In this document: in pieces, positions 25,556 to 33,638 of the stretch
Layout: each line of letters starts with the position of its first letter
Position numbering within the stretch: the first letter of the stretch is position 1
Assembly (NCBI GenBank): GCA_910578075.1
Contig: CAJTPK010000015.1
Span: 19,311 to 83,310, forward strand
DNA from: an uncultured Muribaculaceae bacterium
GTDB lineage: Bacteria; Bacteroidota; Bacteroidia; Bacteroidales; Muribaculaceae
Reading direction: 5' to 3'
Length of the DNA: 64,000 bases
The notes under the pieces: generated by a model
Told to the model about the DNA's origin: nothing
What the model saw: the letters and a program-made list of their open reading frames with translations, nothing else
Database searches by the model: none
Program-made: the position numbers and the translations under genes

Positions 25556-27955
25556 TTACTTCACATCGATGGTCAGCTTAGCCGGCTTAACACCCTTGGC
25601 TTTAGCCTCGAATGTGATCTTGCCGGGTTCTTTGCCTGCCTGCACTATCGCTGTGGCGGCACCGCTGAAAAGATCCATTTCCGGAAGATGGAACAATCTC
25701 AGACTCGTGGGGTCACCGTTAGCTGTGGCGCGGAAACTACCTGCCCCCTTTGCCGAGAATTTGACCTCGCGTTCGTCATTCGGCACTATGTTGCCATCCT
25801 TGTCTGCCACCTGCACAGTGATATAGACAAGATCCTCGCCATCGGCATTAAGCACCTTGCGGTTCGGAGTGAGCACCAGATGATCCGCCTTACCTGCCGT
25901 GCGCATGGTTTTCTCTCCTGCCTCACTGCCGTCTGCATTGTAAGCGACCACCTTCACCTCTCCAGGCTCATATACAGTCTCATTCCACATCAGACGGTAA
26001 CGGTTAAGCTCCGTTGAATCATTCTTTTCACGAATTCCCTGACTCTTGCCGTTTATGAAAAGTTCTGCCTTGGGAGAATCTGTATAGACAAAGACCGGTG
26101 TGATCTCACCCTCTCGACCTTTCCAGTTCCAATGGGGAAGGATGTGGAGTGTCTTCTCCTTGTCATTCCATTTGGAACGATAGAGGTAATAACGGTCCTT
26201 AGGTATCGATGCAAGATCCACGATGCCGAAATAGCTGCTGTGTGAAGGCCATGAATCAACATCATAGGGGGATGGCTCGCCAAGATAATCGAATCCGGTC
26301 CATACGAACTGTCCTATATTCCAGGGCTGGTCATCACCGGCTTTGAAATCATCGTCAGGCAGGTTGCTCCAGGAGCAATACTCCAGATCATAGCCTGTGC
26401 TCTGGTTGTCAGCTCTTTTCACTGAATGAGCCTTCTTTGCGGGGAAATAATATTTGCCTCGCGAAGATACTGTAGAGGCAGTCTCACTACCGAGAATAAT
26501 ATTCTGCGGAAGTTTCTCATAGGCATCTTCGTATAAATGCACACGATAGTTGAGTCCCGGCACATCAAGTTCCGCGCCGAATCCATTATCAGTCACGGCT
26601 GCTACCTGATCCATTCCGCAGGTCACGGGACGTGTCGGATCCTCCTTATGCACCAGATCCTGAAGCATGGTCAGCTCTTTCAGGCCATCCTCCGCCCACT
26701 GGCTCGGAACCTCATTACCTATCGACCACATCACAACTGACGGATTGTTACGGTAATTCTTCACCATATTGACTATATCACGCTCTGCCCACTCATTGAA
26801 GAGCGTTCCATAACCGTTCTGGCTCTTCGGGCGGAATCCCCAGTCGTCAAACGGCTCCACCATTACCATCAATCCCAGCTCATCACACAAAGCCACCTGC
26901 TCCGGTGTAGGCATATTGTGAGTGGTGCGCACTGCGTTGGCACCCATATCCTTCATCATCTCAAGCTGATGACGCAACGCCGCGGTATTCACAGCTGCGC
27001 CCAGCGGACCTAAGTCATGATGCAGACATACGCCCTTGAATTTCACGGGCTCCCCGTTCAGGAAGAATCCGACACCGTTGCGGACCTCTACCGAGCGGAT
27101 ACCGAATCGCGTGTCGTAACGGTCCACCTCCTTGCCGTCTACAGAGACTGTAGTCTGCGCGGTGTATAATGACGGGGTCTCCGGAGTCCACAATGACGGA
27201 TCCTTGACTACAAAATTCTGCTTCAGGTCAACTCCCGGATAGATCTTGTAGCGATGCGTGTCATTGGCAACCTCCTTGCCTTCCTGATTGCGGATAACGG
27301 TATTAAGCTCCACATAATCACCCTTTGCCAAACCCTCAAGTTCTGTCACAAGATGCACGGTGGCATACTCTTTCGATACATAAGGGGTGGTGATATAAGT
27401 GCCCCACACCGGCACATGAACGGCATCCGTCTCTATCAGATGCACATTGCGGTATAGACCTGCACCCGGATACCAGCGCGAGGAGCGGTCAGGATTCTCC
27501 AGACTCACCTCCACCGTATTGGTGCCGGGATGTGTCACACCTTTCAGATCAACATAAAAGCTATTGTAGCCATACGGCCAGTATGCCACCTCCTTGCCAT
27601 TCACTTTCACTTTGGCATGGCTCATGGCTCCGTCGAAAAGAAGCGTCTGATTCTTTCCGGCGGTGTCTGCAACCTCGAATGTTGTCTTGTAATATCCTTT
27701 GCCTACATATGGAAGTCCACCGGTGCGGCCGGTCTTCCAGCTCGCCTCGGTCTCTCCGTTCTGCTCGACGGTGACTTTCTGAAGGTCGTTGTTTCGGTCA
27801 AAAGGACCGTAGATGGCCCAGTCATGGGGGATGTTCACATTTTTCCATGATGCTGAATCGCGAGAGAACTCCCATTGCTTCAATTGCGTGCTGGTTCTCT
27901 GGGCAGTCGCTGTAAGTGCTATTGCCACAAGTGGCAAAATCATGAATTTCTTCAT
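25556..27955 (-). CDS. Glycoside hydrolase family 2 beta-galactosidase, exported
   Basis: 799 residues beginning with a signal peptide (MKKFMILPLVAIALTATAQ). Domain order: GH2 sugar-binding (about 25-170; PHDWAIYGPFDRN), GH2 Ig-like (about 180-280), TIM barrel (about 285-590) with acid/base Glu in VMWSIGNEVPSQ and nucleophile Glu in IILGSETAST, then DUF4982-like and Ig-like C-terminal domains. The GNE and SET motifs identify both catalytic Glu. It should remove terminal galactose from oligosaccharides in the periplasm, feeding galK and galM. A promoter lies at 28014-28045. Confidence 0.92.
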   Translation of the reverse strand: MKKFMILPLVAIALTATAQRTSTQLKQWEFSRDSASWKNVNIPHDWAIYGPFDRNNDLQKVTVEQNGETEASWKTGRTGGLPYVGKGYYKTTFEVADTAGKNQTLLFDGAMSHAKVKVNGKEVAYWPYGYNSFYVDLKGVTHPGTNTVEVSLENPDRSSRWYPGAGLYRNVHLIETDAVHVPVWGTYITTPYVSKEYATVHLVTELEGLAKGDYVELNTVIRNQEGKEVANDTHRYKIYPGVDLKQNFVVKDPSLWTPETPSLYTAQTTVSVDGKEVDRYDTRFGIRSVEVRNGVGFFLNGEPVKFKGVCLHHDLGPLGAAVNTAALRHQLEMMKDMGANAVRTTHNMPTPEQVALCDELGLMVMVEPFDDWGFRPKSQNGYGTLFNEWAERDIVNMVKNYRNNPSVVMWSIGNEVPSQWAEDGLKELTMLQDLVHKEDPTRPVTCGMDQVAAVTDNGFGAELDVPGLNYRVHLYEDAYEKLPQNIILGSETASTVSSRGKYYFPAKKAHSVKRADNQSTGYDLEYCSWSNLPDDDFKAGDDQPWNIGQFVWTGFDYLGEPSPYDVDSWPSHSSYFGIVDLASIPKDRYYLYRSKWNDKEKTLHILPHWNWKGREGEITPVFVYTDSPKAELFINGKSQGIREKNDSTELNRYRLMWNETVYEPGEVKVVAYNADGSEAGEKTMRTAGKADHLVLTPNRKVLNADGEDLVYITVQVADKDGNIVPNDEREVKFSAKGAGSFRATANGDPTSLRLFHLPEMDLFSGAATAIVQAGKEPGKITFEAKAKGVKPAKLTIDVK

Positions 27956-28013
27956 TATAAGGTTTTATGGTTATATACTCCACTGCTTGAAACGCCTCGT
28001 GCGCTTCCTCCTA

Positions 28014-28045
28014 CAAAGATAATACTATATTGCAAAAAAAGCAAA
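28014..28045 (-). promoter_or_regulatory. Promoter of the beta-galactosidase operon
   Basis: Minus strand TTTG (28045-28042), a 20-bp spacer and TATCTTTG (28021-28014), about 60 bp before the GH2 start. The -33 box lies inside the hairpin of the upstream terminator. Confidence 0.7.
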
Positions 28046-28072
28046 CGGAGCGCGCACTCCGCCTGCTTTTTT
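28034..28072. terminator. Bidirectional terminator downstream of the portal-like gene
   Basis: The arms AAAAAAGCA...CGGAG and CTCCG...TGCTTTTTT fold around CGCGCA with A and T runs on the two sides, so it works in either direction. On the minus strand it ends the portal-like transcript. Confidence 0.8.
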
Positions 28073-28104
28073 AATAATTATTTATAATTCCCCTCCGATC
28101 CCTT

Positions 28105-29589
28105 TCAAAATGCCAGCCTGAAATCAGCGTTTGTGCCGCTGAAATCTCTCCTCACTTTAAATTCAGACACCCCACCGGATTCAACTCCCGTAACAGACAA
28201 TATCTTATCCCTTTTGTAATATTGCCGGATATTCGACATATCCATAGCAGCAGCTTCCGCGATAAAGCAGTCGAAACTCTTCAGCAAGTCGGAAAGCGAG
28301 GTGAGTGAGTTCTGGGTCTGCTGGTTATAGAGCGTGCCGCTCATGGAGTTGCTCTCAAGCCTTCCCTGCAACGCTCCGTTCACACCCGATATATCCTCCA
28401 TCATCTTCAACTGGATATCAAGCAACTCGGTTATGCCGATGTTCGTGCAGTTGGAACTCACCTGCTGAGGCAAAGGCATCCCGGCTTTCGGGCGGAACAT
28501 GATCACACCGTTGAAGCGGCTCCATTCCTCCGCGATATCATTGATATCCGATCCCTCAGGCAATGCCCCTTCCGGAAATAGGAGAACTCCCTTGGCGGAG
28601 GCGCGCAATATCCAGTCATACATCGAGATAAGCCTGTTGGTGAATTTCTGCTGATCTATTATATCGCTGACAAATGAATGTATCTCACCGTCGATGAAAG
28701 GGTATGCCTTGAATACGAAGGGATGTCCGCCATGGTCATACGGTGATATGCCGCTGCGGAGAATATGTCCTGTCGGGGTCAGATAGTGGCAGTGCCATTC
28801 CTCCCGCACGCTCCATTCCCTGCGCACAATATCGCCGCTCCCTCCGTCTTTCGCGCAAGCCACTTCATAATAGCGGCCGCCGCGCCGGTCATGACAACGG
28901 TAATACTGGCGGTATGTCCGCTCCCATACTTCTACCACACGGCACGTGCGATTATCCGGCACTCCATATATGCTCCTCAATCTGCCGCGATCTTCGGCGT
29001 TGCGGGCAAATGACGCGCATAATGTAGAGAAATCCAGATCATGGATCTCCCCGACAAGCGAGACATCCCAATTGCGGAAATCCCTCGCCTCTGTGTCGCA
29101 GAAGAAGTTGTCGGGCATCACAAAATCCGTCCAGCAGTCTGTTTTCATTCCTTTCCGCCCATACCATTTGCGGTGCACGGCAAGTCCGCTTATCAGGAAT
29201 TCCTCCATGGTGCGAGCATACATCTCCTCCATCATGTTCAGCTCCATGTTGAATTCCAAAAGCCGCTGCATGGTGTGGGCCTCTGACCTCTCCGAGGAAT
29301 CACGCGCCTCGCATTTCGGTGCGGAATAGCGGCTCCGGAAAACTCCAAGGACATTCCGCACTATCCTGCGTATCATATTGTTCTTAAGTGGCACATTCCC
29401 CTGACTCCGTATATAATCCTCCTCGCGCATCTTGATGCCATCTACCTCCATGCTGTCTCCCCATTGGTCGCCATATGTGAACCGCTTGTTGCGCTCCCTC
29501 TCCCTCCTGAACTCACCCATCCCCTCCCAACAGCGCATTGCCTTGGCGAGCAATTCCTCATCCCGCATAAAATCTCCCTTATTCTCCAT
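28105..29589 (-). CDS. Phage portal-like protein, orphan
   Basis: 494 residues with the look of a P22/podovirus-type portal protein: an N-terminal helical region (LLAKAMRCWEGMGEFRRERERNKRFTYGDQW), NNMIRRIVRNVLGVFRSRY, a central wing (FVMPDNFFCDTEARDFRNWD), KAYPFIDGEIHSFVSDIIDQQKFTNRLISMYDWIL and the long stem-helix region (LLDIQLKMMEDISGVNGALQGRLESNSMSGTLYNQQTQNSLTSLSDLL, in which the S..SG.....Q.Q....L pattern is typical). Portals form the dodecameric DNA gate of capsids. No terminase, capsid, tail or integrase gene is near, and base composition looks like its neighbours, so it is either a domesticated remnant or a host gene of new use. The start could also be the Met at codon 8. Confidence 0.65.
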   Translation of the reverse strand: MENKGDFMRDEELLAKAMRCWEGMGEFRRERERNKRFTYGDQWGDSMEVDGIKMREEDYIRSQGNVPLKNNMIRRIVRNVLGVFRSRYSAPKCEARDSSERSEAHTMQRLLEFNMELNMMEEMYARTMEEFLISGLAVHRKWYGRKGMKTDCWTDFVMPDNFFCDTEARDFRNWDVSLVGEIHDLDFSTLCASFARNAEDRGRLRSIYGVPDNRTCRVVEVWERTYRQYYRCHDRRGGRYYEVACAKDGGSGDIVRREWSVREEWHCHYLTPTGHILRSGISPYDHGGHPFVFKAYPFIDGEIHSFVSDIIDQQKFTNRLISMYDWILRASAKGVLLFPEGALPEGSDINDIAEEWSRFNGVIMFRPKAGMPLPQQVSSNCTNIGITELLDIQLKMMEDISGVNGALQGRLESNSMSGTLYNQQTQNSLTSLSDLLKSFDCFIAEAAAMDMSNIRQYYKRDKILSVTGVESGGVSEFKVRRDFSGTNADFRLAF

Positions 29590-29618
29590 TTTTCCTTCTC
29601 TTTAGTTTATTTTAACTC

Positions 29619-29626
29619 CAAAATTA
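29619..29626 (-). promoter_or_regulatory. Candidate -7 element for the portal-like gene
   Basis: TAATTTTG on the minus strand, 29 bp before the ATG. No good TTTG is found at -33. Confidence 0.4.
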
Positions 29627-29670
29627 CCCGTAGCCGGATGACTCGTTGTCATATCTATTGAAATTTTCAT

Positions 29671-29678
29671 TATCTTTG
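29671..29678 (+). promoter_or_regulatory. Candidate -7 element for the acyltransferase operon
   Basis: TATCTTTG, 31 bp before the ATG at 29710; the -33 region has TTGT (29646-29649), a weak match. Confidence 0.55.
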
Positions 29679-29709
29679 CGGGTTAATTGTTGTTTGAAAT
29701 AGATACGAA

Positions 29710-30588
29710 ATGTCTGAAAACATAAATATGTCTTCCGTTGAAAACCGCCCCTGCGCCCCGGGGGTGAGACCTGACGTGCTCAATTACGACGACATCGCGA
29801 AAATGGTGCCGGCTCTCGCCGGACACCGTAAATTTGTTGAGAATGTTCTCCATCTTGTTGGAATAGATGAGGTAAACGCCATCCATGGCAGATACTGCTA
29901 TTCAACCGGTGTGGAATTCTCTCGCCATCTTGTGGAGGATGAGTTCAAATTCAAGCTCCGGATCGACAACGAGGAGGTGCTCGCAAGATTCCCGGAGGGA
30001 GCTTTCATAACCGTTTCAAACCATCCTTACGGTGGAATGGACGGCATTCTACTGCTCCATCTGGTAGGCAAATACAGAAAGGATTATCAGGTGATGGTGA
30101 ATATGTTTCTCAATAACATAACCGCCATGCGCCCCACATTCATAGCCGTCGATCCCATCAAGACCGACGATCCGGAAAAGAAAGCTGTCACCATGCAGGG
30201 TATCCGCAGGGCCATGGCGCATGTAAAAGACGGACACCCTCTCGGATTCTTCCCGGCCGGCGCTGTTTCAAAGATCGACCGCACCCTTCATATCCGCGAC
30301 CGAGAATGGCAACCGACAATCACCAGACTCATAAAACAGCTCAAGGTGCCTGTAATCCCGATATATTTCCATGGACACAACTCCACTTTCTTCAACATCC
30401 TCGGTCTCATAGACTGGAGACTCCGCAGCGCCAGGCTGCCGAAGGAGATATTCAACAAACGCAACAAGGAGGTGCATGTATCCATCGGAGAACCTATCTC
30501 CGTTGAGGAGCAGGCACAATTTAAGGATGCCGACGAACTCGGACGATACCTGCGCGAAAAAACTTATTCACTCTCCAAAATCAAATGA
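29710..30588 (+). CDS. Lysophospholipid acyltransferase family protein
   Basis: 292 residues of the PlsC-like acyltransferase superfamily. The catalytic H-x4-D motif is VSNHPYGGMD (about 95-104), followed by a substrate loop with PTFIAVDPIK and the glycine-containing motif PLGFFPAGAVSK (about 176-187; equivalent to the FPEG motif), then VPVIPIYFHGHN. It should acylate a lysolipid at the cytoplasmic face of the inner membrane; the exact acceptor is unknown. It heads an envelope-related operon and overlaps the sigma-54 activator by 4 nt. Confidence 0.88.
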   Translation: MSENINMSSVENRPCAPGVRPDVLNYDDIAKMVPALAGHRKFVENVLHLVGIDEVNAIHGRYCYSTGVEFSRHLVEDEFKFKLRIDNEEVLARFPEGAFITVSNHPYGGMDGILLLHLVGKYRKDYQVMVNMFLNNITAMRPTFIAVDPIKTDDPEKKAVTMQGIRRAMAHVKDGHPLGFFPAGAVSKIDRTLHIRDREWQPTITRLIKQLKVPVIPIYFHGHNSTFFNILGLIDWRLRSARLPKEIFNKRNKEVHVSIGEPISVEEQAQFKDADELGRYLREKTYSLSKIK

Positions 30589-31805
30589 CCATGTCCTCCC
30601 AAGTTCAACCAAAAGATATTCCTGCTGATGTGGCGGCGGCAAAGCAGAGATTCTCGATCATAGGGAATTCTCCTGCGCTCATACGGGCAATATCGAGGGC
30701 CATAAAGGTGGCTCCGATTGATCTCTCTGTCCTCGTCACCGGAGAAAGCGGATCAGGCAAGGAGTTCTTCCCCAAGATCATACACCAGTTTGGAGCGCGT
30801 AAACACAAGAAATATATAGCGGTCAACTGCGGTGCTATCCCGGAGGGAACTATCGATTCCGAGCTTTTCGGTCATGAGAAAGGATCCTTTACCGGTGCCA
30901 TATCCGCCCGCAAGGGTTATTTCGAGGAGGCTGACGGTGGAACAATCTTCCTTGATGAAGTGGCGGAGCTCCCCATGACCACTCAGGCGAGGTTGCTCCG
31001 TGTGCTCGAGACGGGTGAATTCCTGAAAGTCGGCTCTTCTACGGTGCAGAAGACCAACATCCGAATTGTAGCCGCCACGAACGTGGATCTGATAAAAGCG
31101 GTGGAGAAAGGTAAGTTCAGGGAAGATCTCTATTACCGTCTCTCCACAATACGCATCGATGTCCCCAACCTCCATGACCGTGGAGACGACATAAAATTGC
31201 TTTCACGCAAATTCGCAGCTGATTTCGCGGAAAAATATATGACGCGCCCCATCTCTTTCTCGGAAGATGCTTTCCGGGCTATGCTCGTCTACAGATGGCC
31301 GGGAAATGTGCGCCAGCTGAAAAATTTCGTGGAGCAATTCGCTCTTTTCGAGGCTGGAGAAGAGATTTCAAGACAACTCGTGCTTGAGACCCTGCCGCTC
31401 GACCGGTCCGCGTCTTCCTCACTCGTCAAATCGGAGAAACCCGTAAACTACGAGGCGGAACGGGAGATGCTTTGGCAGCTTCTGCTTGGCCTTAAGGCTG
31501 AAATCGCAGAACTGAAAGCCGAAAGGTTCGGACACCGTGAGGGCGCTGACAAACCGCAGCCTACCTCAAGCCGAACCGGCACATCCCTCATCAAATACCC
31601 CATATCCGATCTCCTCTCCCCCGTGGAATTCCCGGCAGCTGCCGAGGAGCCGGAGAAATTCTCCCAGACCCTCGAGGAGTCGGAAAAGGAAACAATTATC
31701 GCCTCTCTGGAGAGAAACGGCTCCGACAAGAAACTGACCGCAGAAGAACTCGGAATCTCTCTCCGCACACTTTACCGCAAAATCAAGGAATATAACATAC
31801 AATGA
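30585..31805 (+). CDS. Sigma-54-dependent transcriptional activator, Fis family, without a sensor domain
   Basis: 406 residues. The AAA+ domain (about 22-255) begins almost at the N-terminus, with Walker A GESGSGKE (about 54-61), the sigma-54 contact loop as GSFTGA rather than GAFTGA (about 97-102), Walker B GTIFLDEV (about 120-127) and the arginine-finger region FREDLYYRLSTI. The tail holds a low-complexity region and a Fis-type HTH (LTAEELGISLRTLYRKIKEY). No receiver, GAF or PAS domain is present, so activity must be set by level, a partner protein or the short N-terminus. It sits between the acyltransferase and lptE, overlapping both (4 nt each). Confidence 0.93.
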   Translation: MTMSSQVQPKDIPADVAAAKQRFSIIGNSPALIRAISRAIKVAPIDLSVLVTGESGSGKEFFPKIIHQFGARKHKKYIAVNCGAIPEGTIDSELFGHEKGSFTGAISARKGYFEEADGGTIFLDEVAELPMTTQARLLRVLETGEFLKVGSSTVQKTNIRIVAATNVDLIKAVEKGKFREDLYYRLSTIRIDVPNLHDRGDDIKLLSRKFAADFAEKYMTRPISFSEDAFRAMLVYRWPGNVRQLKNFVEQFALFEAGEEISRQLVLETLPLDRSASSSLVKSEKPVNYEAEREMLWQLLLGLKAEIAELKAERFGHREGADKPQPTSSRTGTSLIKYPISDLLSPVEFPAAAEEPEKFSQTLEESEKETIIASLERNGSDKKLTAEELGISLRTLYRKIKEYNIQ

Positions 31806-32311
31806 AATCGATTTTCTCCCTATTCTCCATATCCCTGTTGCTGCTTCTCTCGGGATGCATACCAAGCTTCAGGCTAAACGGTTCGGCAATAAACTACGAC
31901 ATCTACAAAACCATCGATGTCTCGGAATTCCCGATCCGCGCAGCTCTCGTATACCCTCCGCTGCAGCAGACATTCGAGAATAAACTCCTCGACTATGTGA
32001 CCCGGCAGACCCGTCTCCAGGAAGTGGACGGTCCGGCGGATATCGAGCTGAGTGGAGAAATCACAGGATATTCCCTATCCCCGCAGTCTGTCGGCACTGA
32101 CGCTTATGCAACGGAAACCAGACTTACCATTACCGTACGCGTAAAATATGTCGACAACAAGAATCCGGCAAATAACCTCGACCAGACATTCTCCGCCTAC
32201 CGTCAGTTCTCATCATCGCTGATGCTTACCGATGTGCAGGACGATCTCTGCATGCAGATCAGCGAGGAACTCGTCAACCTTATATTCAACGCCACCCTCG
32301 GCAACTGGTAA
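31802..32311 (+). CDS. lptE: LptE-family outer-membrane lipoprotein (LPS assembly)
   Basis: 169 residues. Lipoprotein signal MKSIFSLFSISLLLLLSGC, then a small alpha/beta domain with the family landmarks FRLNGSAINYDIYKTIDVSEF, the helix FENKLLDYVTRQTRLQEV, the strand DIELSGEITGYSLSPQSV and C-terminal DDLCMQISEELVNLIFN. LptE forms the plug of the LptD barrel that inserts lipopolysaccharide into the outer leaflet. Its overlap with the sigma-54 activator and closeness to secG place it in an envelope-assembly operon. Confidence 0.88.
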   Translation: MKSIFSLFSISLLLLLSGCIPSFRLNGSAINYDIYKTIDVSEFPIRAALVYPPLQQTFENKLLDYVTRQTRLQEVDGPADIELSGEITGYSLSPQSVGTDAYATETRLTITVRVKYVDNKNPANNLDQTFSAYRQFSSSLMLTDVQDDLCMQISEELVNLIFNATLGNW

Positions 32312-32332
32312 ACAAAAAAACATCCCGGAATT

Positions 32333-33004
32333 ATGAATCCGATTCTCAATAAATATCCGTATTTCGTGGTGCCCGCCATCGAGGAGCTTCAGAATGCATC
32401 TGGAGAAGAACGTGTTGCGCTGGTGAGAAGGATCGCCGCCGCTGTCGGCGACCCGACCGCCCTGCGCACAATCATTGGCGTTGACCCGGAAGAGTTTCTG
32501 TCATTCTATCCCGACATGAAGACCCCGGAACTCTCTACCGATGACACAATCGACTCCTTCATCGACCGCTTCGGAAATCCAAACACCCCGAAACCTACAG
32601 AAGTCGAGGATATAATCACCCCGGTGGCAGTCCCCTATGACCTGTCATCGCTCGAAAATCTCCCCGAACTGACCAATGCCGACCTCTTCCCCGCAGACTT
32701 GGCGCCTGGCATCCCCTCAGATCCAATACAAACCGAGAAACCTGAGCCAACACAAACAGAGGCACCTGAGCCAATGCAGACTGAAGAGCTGGATTCTGAC
32801 TCAAATTCATCTCCAAGCCATGCTTCTGCAGGAAGAGAACCATCACTCTCTGAATCTCTTGCCCGAATCATGATTAAAAACGGCAATTATCAGAAAGCTT
32901 TGGAAATAATTACGGAGATAAGTTTGAATAATCCGAAAAAAAGTGTTTACTTTGCAGACCAAATACGATTTCTCAAAAAATTGATTGCTCTCCAATCCCG
33001 CTAA
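32333..33004 (+). CDS. Uncharacterised TPR-like protein with Pro/Thr/Glu-rich linker
   Basis: 223 residues, no signal peptide. An N-terminal helical region (YPYFVVPAIEELQNASGEERVALVRRIAAAVGD) is joined by an acidic linker with an internal repeat (EKPEPTQTEAPEPMQTEE, about 140-157) to a C-terminal helix pair resembling one TPR (ARIMIKNGNYQKALEIITEISLNNPKKSVYFADQIRFL). It lies between lptE and secG in the same operon. Function unknown. Its last codons fall in the first unit of a 44-bp imperfect tandem repeat. Confidence 0.75.
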   Translation: MNPILNKYPYFVVPAIEELQNASGEERVALVRRIAAAVGDPTALRTIIGVDPEEFLSFYPDMKTPELSTDDTIDSFIDRFGNPNTPKPTEVEDIITPVAVPYDLSSLENLPELTNADLFPADLAPGIPSDPIQTEKPEPTQTEAPEPMQTEELDSDSNSSPSHASAGREPSLSESLARIMIKNGNYQKALEIITEISLNNPKKSVYFADQIRFLKKLIALQSR

Positions 33005-33093
33005 GATTGCTTTTGATCGCATCGGAGATTATTTTCAATCCCACTGAAAATTGCATTTAACAGCATCGAAGAGTGCTTTCCAATTTTTTCGAG
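32983..33093. repeat. Imperfect 44-bp tandem repeat across the end of the TPR-like gene
   Basis: Two diverged units (32983-33026, 33027-33070) plus the start of a third (33071-33093) share GATT..TCCAATCCC, ATTGC.TTT and GCATCGRA blocks. The first unit contains the stop codon. Confidence 0.55.
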
Positions 33094-33108
33094 AAGCCCG
33101 TTGAGTGA

Positions 33109-33127
33109 GGAGAACCCGCGGTTCTCC
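33109..33127. other. Stable hairpin before secG
   Basis: GGAGAACC (33109-33116), loop CGC, GGTTCTCC (33120-33127). It has no T-tract but is followed by a poly-A run on the plus strand. It lies about 45 bp before the secG ATG and may be an attenuator or a processing/stability element. Confidence 0.5.
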
Positions 33128-33172
33128 CCAAAATCAAAAAAAAATTGAAAATTAAATTTTAAATAAAAAGAT

Positions 33173-33478
33173 ATGTACATCTTTCTAAGCATTTTAATAG
33201 TTGTCGCATGTCTCCTTCTCATCGGAGCCGTGCTCATCCAGAAATCCAAAGGTGGTGGTCTCGCCTCCGACTATTCAAGCGGAAACCAATACCTCGGTTA
33301 TCGCAAAACAACCGACTTCATTGAAAAAGCGACATGGAGCCTTGCAATCTTCATCTGCCTTGTAAGCATCTGCGCATCATTTGCAGTGAAGACTCCCGTA
33401 AACGTATCAAGCATTCAGAACGCAGCTCCCGCACCCAACTCCGCAGCTCCCGCACCGGTCAATGTGCCAGCCAAATAA
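33173..33478 (+). CDS. secG: Preprotein translocase subunit SecG
   Basis: 101 residues with two membrane helices (about 2-22 and 53-75) joined by the conserved cytoplasmic loop LIQKSKGGGLASDYSSGNQYLGYRKTTDF. SecG supports SecYE/SecA translocation. The C-terminus is an Ala/Pro-rich tail (AAPAPNSAAPAPVNV), as is common in Bacteroidota. The stop is immediately followed by heptamer repeats and a strong terminator. Confidence 0.95.
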   Translation: MYIFLSILIVVACLLLIGAVLIQKSKGGGLASDYSSGNQYLGYRKTTDFIEKATWSLAIFICLVSICASFAVKTPVNVSSIQNAAPAPNSAAPAPVNVPAK

Positions 33479-33510
33479 GTTAGGAGTTAGGAGTTAGGAA
33501 TTAGGAATTA
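33479..33510. repeat. Heptamer array 1 (GTTAGGA)
   Basis: Units at 33479-33485, 33486-33492, 33493-33499 (GTTAGGA) and 33500-33506 (ATTAGGA), then ATTA. It starts directly after the secG stop codon and is the reverse complement of arrays 2 and 3. Confidence 0.9.
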
Positions 33511-33554
33511 AAAAAATCGGGAAGGATTGCATCAGCAATTCTTCCCGATTTTTT
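33511..33554. terminator. Bidirectional terminator between secG and nadK
   Basis: A 20-bp stem with one wobble pair: AAAAAATCGGGAAGGATTGC (33511-33530), loop ATCA, and its partner ending in TTTTTT (33535-33554). A and T runs on either side allow both convergent transcripts to end here. Confidence 0.95.
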
Positions 33555-33574
33555 ATATCTATATCGGTCTCAAT

Positions 33575-33638
33575 TCCCAACTCCTAATTCCTAACTCCTA
33601 ACTCCTAACTATTCCTAACTATTCCTAATTCCTAACTC
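33575..33638. repeat. Heptamer array 2 (TCCTAAC/TCCTAAT), overlapping the nadK stop
   Basis: Degenerate CCTAACT/CCTAATT units, some interrupted as CCTAACTATT. The nadK stop codon (33627-33625) and its last residues G-V-R-N are read from the repeat itself. Confidence 0.85.

Noticed and set aside
28105..29589. Intact prophage around the portal-like gene
   Set aside because: Flanking genes are a galactose operon and an acyltransferase; no other phage gene was found on either strand.
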